DNA from: Streptomyces gelaticus
GTDB lineage: Bacteria; Actinomycetota; Actinomycetes; Streptomycetales; Streptomycetaceae
NCBI RefSeq assembly: GCF_014649535.1
Contig: NZ_BMTF01000026.1
Location: 1 to 64,000 of the forward strand
Reading direction: 5' to 3'
Length of the DNA: 64,000 nucleotides
In this document: positions 43,501-50,424 of the stretch, one piece after another
Layout of the letters: every line of letters begins with the position of its first letter
Position numbering within the stretch: position 1 is the first letter of the stretch
Program-made: the position numbers and the translations under genes
Notes under the pieces: generated by a model
Told to the model about the DNA's origin: nothing
The model's database searches: none
What the model saw: only the letters and a program-made list of their open reading frames with translations

Positions 43501-44841
43501 GTCTTCGTCCTCGCAAAAGGCGGCGAACCACTCATGCCCTGCCACCCCGCCCGCGCACGGCAACTACTCACCAACGGCCGCGCCGTCGTCGCGCGGCACA
43601 CTCCCTTCACCATCCGCCTCAAGGACCGCACGGACGCCGACTCCCAGGTCGACGGCGTACAACTGCGCATCGATCCCGGTTCGAAAGGAACCGGAATCGC
43701 GATCACCGAAACGAAACAGGAATCCACCCCGGACGGAGCAGCCACGACCGTACGGCGCGGGCTCATGTCGATCGAACTGCGACACCGCGGCTGGCAGATC
43801 CACCGCGCCATGCGGCAACGAGCCGGATACCGCCGCAGACGGCGCTCGGCGAACCGCCGCTACCGCGCCCGCAGATCACACAACCGCACCCGCCCGAAAG
43901 GCTGGCTGCCGCCCTCGGTGCAACATCGGGTCGACACCACACTGGCGACCGCACACCGTCTCTCCCAGTACGCACCGATCTCCGAGATCCACATCGAGCA
44001 GGTCGCCTTCGACACCCACGCCATGAGCGCGGGCTGCGACCTCACCACCGCCGAGTACCGCAGCGGCACTCTCGCGGGAACCGAGATCCGCGAATACCTG
44101 CTCGCCACGTGGGGACGCACCTGCGCCTACTGCGGAGCCTCCGGCGTGCCCCTGAACATCGACCACATCCGGCCCCGCAGCCGCGGCGGCTCCAACCGCG
44201 TCTCCAACCTCACCCTCGCCTGCATCAGCTGCAACCAGGCCAAAGGCTCCACCCACGTCGAAGAATTCCTGGCCCACCACCCCGCCCGCCTCGCGGCCAT
44301 CCGCGCACAGATCAAGTCACCGCTCCGCGACGCCGCCGTCATGAACGCGACCAGACAGCTGCTCACAGACGCCCTCGCCGGCCTCGGGAAACCGGTGCTG
44401 ACCTGGTCGGGAGGTCGTACGAAGTGGAACCGCACCGCCATGGGTCTGCCGAAGACCCACACGCTCGACGCCCTCTGCGTCGGACAGCTCAACCACGAGG
44501 CGGGCAACAGGATTGTCCGCGTGCCCCAGCAGGTCCAGGTGATCACGGCGACAGGGCGCGGAAGCTACGCCCGTACCACTCCCGACCGGTACGGATTCCC
44601 CCGGCTCACCCGTGCGCGCAGGAAGCGGCACCACGGCTTCGCCACCGGCGACCTCGTCCACGCCTCCGTGCCCAGGGGCAACTGGGCGGGGACCTGGACC
44701 GGACGCGTCTCCGTGCGCGCCTCCGGAAAGCACAGCCTGGGCACCCCCATGGGCCGCTTCACGGTGTCCCACGTGCACCTGCGGCTGCTGCAGCGGGCCG
44801 ACGGGTACGCGTACAGCTGCCGGCAGGAGGCCGCCGAATAA
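43225..44841 (+). CDS. iscB: IscB-like RNA-guided nuclease (PLMP, RuvC, HNH)
   Basis: From residue 93 the protein is a full IscB of about 445 residues: PLMP domain (VFVLAKGGEPLMPCHPAR, 93-110), RuvC-I Asp150 in RIDPGSKGTG, an Arg-rich bridge helix (RAGYRRRRRSANRRYRARRS), RuvC-II Glu258 in IHIEQVAFD, HNH with Cys300/Cys303, Asp313-His314 and later CISCNQAKG, and RuvC-III His412/Asp415 in KTHTLDALCVG. All catalytic residues are present. IscB is the ancestor of Cas9 and cuts DNA with a guide RNA. The first 92 residues are low-complexity and may not be real protein; ATG 43225 is the formal start. No TnpA is adjacent. Confidence 0.85.
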   Translation: MTTFPAGEQTHRAVLPQQPALESARADTPGSRDETAHGHPAPARDTGREHGRGETDGRGTGHRRRHAEKAANRDGDVPPQHITHHGGTGSGRVFVLAKGGEPLMPCHPARARQLLTNGRAVVARHTPFTIRLKDRTDADSQVDGVQLRIDPGSKGTGIAITETKQESTPDGAATTVRRGLMSIELRHRGWQIHRAMRQRAGYRRRRRSANRRYRARRSHNRTRPKGWLPPSVQHRVDTTLATAHRLSQYAPISEIHIEQVAFDTHAMSAGCDLTTAEYRSGTLAGTEIREYLLATWGRTCAYCGASGVPLNIDHIRPRSRGGSNRVSNLTLACISCNQAKGSTHVEEFLAHHPARLAAIRAQIKSPLRDAAVMNATRQLLTDALAGLGKPVLTWSGGRTKWNRTAMGLPKTHTLDALCVGQLNHEAGNRIVRVPQQVQVITATGRGSYARTTPDRYGFPRLTRARRKRHHGFATGDLVHASVPRGNWAGTWTGRVSVRASGKHSLGTPMGRFTVSHVHLRLLQRADGYAYSCRQEAAE

Positions 44842-44890
44842 ATGGGTTGTGGCGTCCCCCGCCCCTTCCTAGGCTGCTTCCAGCGAACGG

Positions 44891-44947
44891 AAAGGAGGTG
44901 TTCCAGAAGTGATTTCTTCTCGGACTCGTGAGGTGGCTGCGGGCTGA
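44891..44947 (+). CDS. 12-codon frame behind a near-perfect Shine-Dalgarno
   Basis: AAAGGAGGTG at 44891-44900 complements the 3' end of 16S rRNA over ten bases. Eight bases later GTG 44909 opens a frame of 12 codons (MISSRTREVAAG) ended by TGA at 44945-44947. This looks like a leader peptide or a translational decoy. I half-remember similar sequences in other Streptomyces but cannot assign a function. It lies 67 bp after the iscB stop, before a structured element. Confidence 0.45.
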   Translation, partial: KGGVPEVISSRTREVAAG

Positions 44948-45009
44948 CGCCCGTTGTCGCGCTCTTTGCAGTGCAGGCCGGTCGTCGGCCAATCCCAAGC
45001 AGTCACCGA

Positions 45010-45070
45010 CCCGCAGGCTCGCCGGTAAGTCCGGCCGGCCCCTCCGCAAGGAGGGACCAGAGCCTGCGGG
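45010..45070 (+). ncRNA. 61-nt structured element, attenuator or terminator
   Basis: CCCGCAGGCTC at 45010-45020 pairs perfectly with GAGCCTGCGGG at 45060-45070. Inside are CCGG/CCGG at 45022-45034 and CCCTCC-GCAA-GGAGGG at 45040-45055, the latter with a GNRA tetraloop. It lies 36 bp before the convergent pdxH stop. A bidirectional terminator is the simplest reading; the nested design could also be an RNA regulator of the short frame upstream. Confidence 0.5.
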
Positions 45071-45106
45071 TTTCTGCATGTCCGAAGGGGCCGTGCCGGC
45101 CAGGCC

Positions 45107-45781
45107 CTACGGGCACAGGCGCTCGACGCGCCACTGCTCGCCCTCGCGCACGTACCTCAGCCGGTCGTGCAGCCGGTTCTCGTGGCCCTGCCAGAACTCG
45201 ATCGTGTCGGGGACGACGCGGAAGCCGCCCCAATGCGGGGGCGCGGGGACCTGTTCACCCTCGGGGTAGCGGGCCGCCAGCTCCTCGTAGCGGGCGAGCA
45301 GCTCGTCGCGGGAGCCGATCACGGCGGACTGGGGGCTCGCCCAGGCGCCGAGCTGGGAGCCGTGCGGGCGGGTACGGAAGTAGGCCACCGTCTCGTCGCG
45401 GCCGATCCGGTCCGCCCGGCCGGTGACGATGACCTGGCGGGCCATCGGGTGCCAGGGGAAGAGCAGCGAGACGTACGGGTTGGCGGTGAGTTCGCGGCCC
45501 TTGCGGGACTCGTAGTTGGTGAAGAAGACAAAGCCGCGCGCGTCGTACTTCTTCAGCAGCACGGTGCGTGAGGACGGCCGGCCCTCGGGGGTGGCGGTGG
45601 AGACCACCATGGCGTTGGGCTCGTGGAGCAACCCTCCCACGGCGACCTGCCGGAACCAGTGGGCGAACTGCTGCATCGGGTCGGCGGCCAGCGTGTCCTC
45701 GGTGAAGCCCTCGGAGCGGTACTGCTCGCGCATCGCGGCCGGATCGGTGGTGGAATCGGAGGGGGAGTCTGCGGTGGGCAC
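45107..45781 (-). CDS. pdxH: Pyridoxamine 5'-phosphate oxidase
   Basis: The 224-residue protein has the PNPOx signature elements: MREQYRSEGFTEDTLAADPM, VSTATPEGRPSSRTVLLKKY (FMN and PLP contacts), FFTNYESRKGREL, and the C-terminal FWQGHENRLHDRLRYVREG. It makes pyridoxal phosphate with FMN and oxygen. GTG 45781 has AGGA eight bases upstream; ATG 45733 is an alternative start. It is divergent from the citrate synthase gene. Confidence 0.94.
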   Translation of the reverse strand: MPTADSPSDSTTDPAAMREQYRSEGFTEDTLAADPMQQFAHWFRQVAVGGLLHEPNAMVVSTATPEGRPSSRTVLLKKYDARGFVFFTNYESRKGRELTANPYVSLLFPWHPMARQVIVTGRADRIGRDETVAYFRTRPHGSQLGAWASPQSAVIGSRDELLARYEELAARYPEGEQVPAPPHWGGFRVVPDTIEFWQGHENRLHDRLRYVREGEQWRVERLCP

Positions 45782-45972
45782 GGGGTCATCCTGCCGCAGC
45801 GGTCGAGTGGGCCCGGCAAGGAGGGGTAGGGAGCGCGGTGGGCAGTGGTCCGGGGCGGTGCCGATTCGGGGTGCTGTGCCGGATGTCACGCTTCCCCGTG
45901 TCGGGGTAAGCCGCCAATATCTTGAGGCAGGCCACTGTGGCCTCCGCAGAGCCGTCGACCGAGGGAGCCGCC

Positions 45973-47082
45973 ATGTCCGACTTCGTACCGGGACTAGAGG
46001 GAGTCGTCGCCTTCGAGACGGAGATCGCCGAACCGGACAAGGAAGGCGGTGCGCTCCGCTACCGGGGTGTCGACATCGAGGATCTCGTCGGCCATGTGTC
46101 GTTCGGCAACGTCTGGGGCCTGCTGGTCGACGGGGCGTTCAACCCCGGTCTGCCGCCCGCCGAGCCGTTCCCGATCCCGGTGCACTCCGGGGACATCCGG
46201 GTCGATGTGCAGTCCGCGCTGGCGATGCTCGCCCCGGTGTGGGGCCTGAGGCCACTGCTCGACATCGACGAGGAGACCGCGCGCAACGACCTGGCGCGGG
46301 CCGCCGTGATGGCGCTGTCGTACGTCGCCCAGTCGGCGCGCGGGCAGGGGCTGCCGATGGTCCCGCAGAGCGAGATCGACAAGGCGCAGTCGGTGGTCGA
46401 GCGGTTCATGATCCGCTGGCGGGGCGAGCCGGACCCCAAGCATGTGAAGGCCGTCGACGCGTACTGGACGTCGGCCGCCGAGCACGGCATGAACGCCTCG
46501 ACGTTCACCGCCCGCGTCATCGCGTCGACCGGCGCCGACGTGGCGGCGGCGCTGTCGGGCGCGGTGGGTGCGATGTCGGGGCCGCTGCACGGTGGTGCGC
46601 CGTCCCGGGTGCTCGGCATGATCGAGGAGATCGAGCGGACCGGCGACGCCGTCGCGTACGTGAAGAAGGCCCTGGACAAGGGCGAGCGGCTGATGGGCTT
46701 CGGGCACCGGGTCTACCGGGCGGAGGACCCGCGGGCGCGAGTACTGCGGCGCACGGCCGAGGAGCTGGGCGCGCCGCGCTTCGAGGTGGCGCAGGCGCTG
46801 GAGAAGGCCGCCCTGGAGGAGCTGCACGCGCGGCGCCCGGACCGGGTGCTGGCGACGAACGTCGAGTTCTGGGCGGCGATCATGCTGGACTTCGCGGAGG
46901 TTCCGGCGCACATGTTCACGTCGATGTTCACCTGCGCGCGCACGGCGGGCTGGTCGGCGCACATCCTGGAGCAGAAGCGGACGGGGCGGCTGGTGCGTCC
47001 GTCGGCGCGGTACGTCGGTCCGGGGGCGCGCGACCCGCGGGAGATCGAGGGGTACGACCAGCTCGCGGATCTTGGGAATTGA
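45973..47082 (+). CDS. Citrate synthase
   Basis: The 369-residue enzyme has the active-site residues of the family: His in GPLHGGAPSRV, His in LMGFGHRVYRAEDPRAR, and Asp in NVEFWAAIMLDFAEVP. It condenses oxaloacetate and acetyl-CoA, or possibly propionyl-CoA. Its length and sequence resemble the second citrate synthase of Streptomyces (SCO4388-like). ATG 45973 follows GAGGGAG. It is divergent from pdxH and converges with a zinc-ribbon-like protein gene. Confidence 0.92.
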   Translation: MSDFVPGLEGVVAFETEIAEPDKEGGALRYRGVDIEDLVGHVSFGNVWGLLVDGAFNPGLPPAEPFPIPVHSGDIRVDVQSALAMLAPVWGLRPLLDIDEETARNDLARAAVMALSYVAQSARGQGLPMVPQSEIDKAQSVVERFMIRWRGEPDPKHVKAVDAYWTSAAEHGMNASTFTARVIASTGADVAAALSGAVGAMSGPLHGGAPSRVLGMIEEIERTGDAVAYVKKALDKGERLMGFGHRVYRAEDPRARVLRRTAEELGAPRFEVAQALEKAALEELHARRPDRVLATNVEFWAAIMLDFAEVPAHMFTSMFTCARTAGWSAHILEQKRTGRLVRPSARYVGPGARDPREIEGYDQLADLGN

Positions 47083-47103
47083 GCCCGATCCGAACGGGAG
47101 ACC

Positions 47104-47688
47104 CTAGAGCTTGCCGCGGAGTGTGACGGTGCGGTGTCCGCCGAGGCGGCGCCGCACCTCCTGCTCGAAGTCGGGGGTCAGCTCCGCCCAGTTCCAGAAG
47201 GTGAGGCCGAGCTGCCCGCAGGCGTAGTAGCCGTCCTCCCAGCTCCATCGGTCGATGCCGGAGGGCCGGTGGCAGGAGGTGCATTCCACGGCCCCTTCGC
47301 CGCCCTTCTCCCAGTCCTCGAACCGGCCCGCGAACGGTTCCCAGGCATCGTCGACCGGGCACCAGGTGTCGTCGACCAGGCGGATGGTCGTGGCGCAGAG
47401 CGGACAGGTGGCCACGCCGGCCTCACCCTGGCCGCTGTCGAAGACGGTTCTTCCGGTCGCAATGTAGAGGCCGTTGCTCCACAGCTCGACCGGTTCGGGG
47501 TCGTCGACGGCCTTGGCGTAGTTCGGTCCTGGCGCGTTGCCGTAGCCGTCTGCATCGAGGACGCAGTCGGTGCGCTCGGCGTCGACGATTCCGTCGGCGA
47601 TCAGCCGGTCCAGGAGCACGGCGCCGAGCCGTGCGGCGTCCTGTTCGGTGGCGTCGAGGTCGACGATGGTCTGGAAGTAATCACCCAC
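47104..47688 (-). CDS. Hypothetical protein with two CxxC pairs
   Basis: The 194-residue protein has ATCPLCATTIRLVDDTW and VECTSCHRPSGIDRWSWE, two CxxC pairs that could form one or two zinc ribbons, plus an N-terminal helical part (FQTIVDLDATEQDAARLG). Function unknown. GTG 47688 has GGGGGACC just upstream. It lies 14 bp after the TetR gene in the same direction, so it may be the end of the Atu-like operon. Confidence 0.65.
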   Translation of the reverse strand: MGDYFQTIVDLDATEQDAARLGAVLLDRLIADGIVDAERTDCVLDADGYGNAPGPNYAKAVDDPEPVELWSNGLYIATGRTVFDSGQGEAGVATCPLCATTIRLVDDTWCPVDDAWEPFAGRFEDWEKGGEGAVECTSCHRPSGIDRWSWEDGYYACGQLGLTFWNWAELTPDFEQEVRRRLGGHRTVTLRGKL

Positions 47689-47701
47689 AGGTCCCCCGTG
47701 G

Positions 47702-48295
47702 TCAGTCGAGTACGTCGTCCAGCAGCAGCGCCCACTGTGCCACGACCCTCTGACGGCGGGCGGTGTCGTCGGTGAGGACGTTGGCAAGGCCGAGGCCGCG
47801 GGCCATGTCGAGGAGGCCCTGGACGGTTTCGCGCACACCGGGCCTGGTCTCGTCGGCGCCCAGCAGTTCGACGGCGATGCGGTGGGTCTCGCGGCCGACG
47901 CGGGCTTCGAGTTCGGTGACGCGGGGGCGGAGCTGTGCCTCGTTGGAGGCGGCGACCCAGAGTTGGAGCGCGGCGCGGAAGAGCGGGCCGGTGTAGAGGT
48001 CGACCAGTGCGGCGACGACGTCCGTGCGGCCCTGGACGGGCAGGGCGCGCAGCGCGGCGGAGCGTTCCTCGGCGACGTATTCGACGGCTGCGGTGAACAG
48101 GTCCTCGCGGGTGGGGAAGTGGTGCTGGGCGGCGCCCCGTGAGACGCCCGCGCGTTCGGCGACGACGGAGACGGTGGAGCCCGCCCAGCCGTGTTCGGCG
48201 AGGCAGGCGACGGCGGCTTCGAGGAGCCGGCGGCGGGTGGCCCGGCTGCGGTCCTGCTTGGGGGTCCGGTCGGTGGGGGGCGTCACAACACCCAT
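47702..48295 (-). CDS. TetR-family regulator of the Atu-like operon
   Basis: The 197-residue protein has an N-terminal HTH (RRRLLEAAVACLAEHGWAGS, AGVSRGAAQHHFPTREDLFT) and a helical ligand domain. Its start overlaps the enoyl-CoA hydratase gene by 13 bp, so it is co-transcribed with the operon and probably represses it until an acyl-CoA binds. The palindrome at 56657-56670 in front of the first gene is its likely operator. Confidence 0.87.
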   Translation of the reverse strand: MGVVTPPTDRTPKQDRSRATRRRLLEAAVACLAEHGWAGSTVSVVAERAGVSRGAAQHHFPTREDLFTAAVEYVAEERSAALRALPVQGRTDVVAALVDLYTGPLFRAALQLWVAASNEAQLRPRVTELEARVGRETHRIAVELLGADETRPGVRETVQGLLDMARGLGLANVLTDDTARRQRVVAQWALLLDDVLD

Positions 48296-49020
48296 GCGGG
48301 CTCCCGTCGTTCGAGGAAGGCCGTCATTCCTTCCCGTGCCTCGGCGGAGGCGAAGAGGGCCGCCGAGCGGGCGATGAGGTCTTCGGCATGCTGGTCGAAA
48401 TTCTTCAGCACACTAGCCGTGACCAGCTCCTTCGATGCCGTCAGCCCCTGGGGGGACGCCTTGCGCAGGCCGTCCAGGACGGGGGCGAGGCCCTGGTCCA
48501 CCTCTTCGGCGGCGAGCGTGATCAGGCCGATGCGGGCGGCCTCGGTGGCGTCGAAGCGTTCTCCGGTGAGGTAGTAGCGGGCGGCGGCGCGCGGGTCGGT
48601 GCGGGGCAGCAGGGGCAGGGAGATGACGGCGGGGGCGAGGCCGAGCCGGGATTCGGTGAGGGCGAAGGTGGCTCCGGGGCCGGCCGCGGAGATGTCGCAG
48701 GCACCGAGCAGGCCGAGGCCGCCCGCCCGTACATGGCCGGTGACCCGGGCGACGACGGGTTTGGGCAGGGCGATGATCTGCCGCATCAGCGCGACGAGGG
48801 CGTGCGGCTCGGGCGGTGCGGTGAGGTCGGCGCCGGCGCAGAAGGTGTTGCCGGTGTGGGTGAGGACGACGGCCCGTACGGTGTCGTCGGCCGCGCAGGC
48901 GTCCAGGGCGGTGGCGAGCTCGCCGACCAGGGCCGCGGAGAGTGCGTTGCGGTTGGCGGGCGAGTCGAGGGTGAGCGTGGTGATGCCCCGGTCGTGGGCG
49001 GGGGCGGCGAGCGCCGTCAT
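48283..49020 (-). CDS. Enoyl-CoA hydratase/isomerase family protein
   Basis: The 245-residue crotonase-fold protein has the oxyanion-hole strand AVVLTHTGNTFCAGADL and the second element GLGLLGACDISAAGPGATFA. It hydrates or isomerises an unsaturated acyl-CoA, fitting AtuE-type function after carboxylation in terpenoid or branched-chain acid degradation. ATG 49020 overlaps the stop of an upstream orphan frame as ATGA. It overlaps the TetR gene at its other end. Confidence 0.88.
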   Translation of the reverse strand: MTALAAPAHDRGITTLTLDSPANRNALSAALVGELATALDACAADDTVRAVVLTHTGNTFCAGADLTAPPEPHALVALMRQIIALPKPVVARVTGHVRAGGLGLLGACDISAAGPGATFALTESRLGLAPAVISLPLLPRTDPRAAARYYLTGERFDATEAARIGLITLAAEEVDQGLAPVLDGLRKASPQGLTASKELVTASVLKNFDQHAEDLIARSAALFASAEAREGMTAFLERREPAWVL

Positions 49021-49307
49021 GGGGGGGTCGTCTCCTTCTGGTGTCCTCGGCCGGTGGTGGTCCGGCGGGCGGAGGAGTCGCGGAGCTGTTCGGCGTACTC
49101 CTCCGCCGTGGCGAGCGGATGGACGGTGGTGGCGGTGGCTCCCAGGACCGCGTCAGGGACGGGCAGGCCGAGTGCCCGCACGGCCGGGTGGTCGCTGCGG
49201 AACGTGTGCGCCGTGGCGGTGGGCCCGTCGGAGCGGCGGTGCGGGGAGACGGACTGCCGTGTGTCAGTACGACTTGGGCAGGCCCAGGGACTGGTGGGAG
49301 ACGTAGT
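49017..49307 (-). pseudogene. Orphan coding frame between acyl-CoA dehydrogenase and hydratase genes
   Basis: A frame without an ATG, and with a GTG only mid-way, runs from after a stop near 49308 to a TGA that overlaps the hydratase ATG. Nearly every codon ends in G or C and the peptide looks real (TAHTFRSDHPAVRALGLPVP, HPLATAEEYAEQLRDSS). It overlaps the end of the acyl-CoA dehydrogenase gene. It could be the 3' remnant of a lost operon gene, or a gene with an unusual start. I do not recognise the family. Confidence 0.4.
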
Positions 49308-50424
49308 TCAGGATCATTTCCCGGCTGACGGGGGCGATCCGGGCGACGCGGGCCGCCGTGATCAGGGAGGCGAGGCCGTACTCGCGGGTGAGGCCGTTGC
49401 CGCCGAGGGTGTGGACGGCCTGGTCGACGGCCTTGACGCAGGCTTCGCCGGCCGCGTACTTCGCCATGTTGGCGGCCTCGCCGGCGCCGATGTCGTCGCC
49501 GTCGTCGTAGAGCCGGGCGGCCTTCTGCATCATCAGCCGGGCCAGTTCCAGTTCGATGTGGGCCTGGGCGAGGGGGTGGGCGATGGCCTGGTGGGAGCCG
49601 ATGGGTTCCTTCCACACCTGGCGGGTCTTCGCGTAGTCGACGGCGCGGGCGAGTGCGTAGCGGCCCATGCCGATGCCGAACGCGGCGGTCATGATGCGTT
49701 CGGGGTTGAGTCCGGCGAAGAGCTGGAGGAGTCCGGCATCCTCGTCCCCCACCAGGGCGTCGGCGGGCAGCCGTACGTCGTCGAGGACCAGCTCGAACTG
49801 CTTCTCCGGGGCCTGGAGTTCCATGTCGATCTGCGAGCGCCGGAAGCCCGGGGCGTCGCGGGGGACGATGAAGAGGCAGGGCTTGAGCCTGCCGGACCTG
49901 GCGTCCTCGGTGCGGCCGACGACGAGGGTGGCGTCGGCGATGTCGACGCCGGAGACGAAGACCTTGCGGCCGGTGAGCAGCCAGTCCTCGCCGTCCTTGC
50001 GGGCGGTGGTGGTGATGCGGTGGGAGTTGGACCCGGCGTCGGGTTCGGTGATCCCGAAGGCCATGGTGAGGCTGCCGTCGGCGAGGCCGGGGAGCCACTG
50101 CCGCTGCTGGGCCTCGGTGCCGAAGCGGGCGATGACGGTGCCGCAGATCGCCGGGGAGACCACCATCATGAGCAGCGGGCTGCCTGCCGCGCCCAATTCC
50201 TCCAGGACGATGGAGAGTTCGGCCATGCCGCCGCCTCCGCCGCCGTACTCCTCGGGCAGGTTCACGCCGAGATAGCCGAGCTTGGCGGCTTCGGCCCACA
50301 GTTCGCGCGGATGGGCGCCGCCACGGACGACGGAGGTGGTGTAGTCGCGTCCGTAGCGCTTTCCGAGGGCGGCGACGGCGGCGCGCAGGGCCTGGTGCTC
50401 TTCGGTTTCGAGGACGGTGCTCAT
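49264..50424 (-). CDS. Acyl-CoA dehydrogenase (AtuD-like)
   Basis: The 386-residue ACAD has LGYLGVNLPEEYGGGGGGMA, TMAFGITEPDAGSNSHRIT, WLLTGRKVFVSGVDIAD and AVHTLGGNGLTREYGLASL. It would desaturate citronellyl-CoA- or branched acyl-CoA-like substrates before carboxylation. ATG 50424 overlaps the biotin carboxylase stop as ATGA. Its position in the operon is like atuD; substrate not proven. Confidence 0.87.
   Translation of the reverse strand: MSTVLETEEHQALRAAVAALGKRYGRDYTTSVVRGGAHPRELWAEAAKLGYLGVNLPEEYGGGGGGMAELSIVLEELGAAGSPLLMMVVSPAICGTVIARFGTEAQQRQWLPGLADGSLTMAFGITEPDAGSNSHRITTTARKDGEDWLLTGRKVFVSGVDIADATLVVGRTEDARSGRLKPCLFIVPRDAPGFRRSQIDMELQAPEKQFELVLDDVRLPADALVGDEDAGLLQLFAGLNPERIMTAAFGIGMGRYALARAVDYAKTRQVWKEPIGSHQAIAHPLAQAHIELELARLMMQKAARLYDDGDDIGAGEAANMAKYAAGEACVKAVDQAVHTLGGNGLTREYGLASLITAARVARIAPVSREMILNYVSHQSLGLPKSY

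Noticed and set aside
42890..45107. TnpA transposase or second IS605 gene beside iscB
   Set aside because: No HUH-type or Y1 transposase motif was found on either strand; the only reading frames are iscB and shadows.
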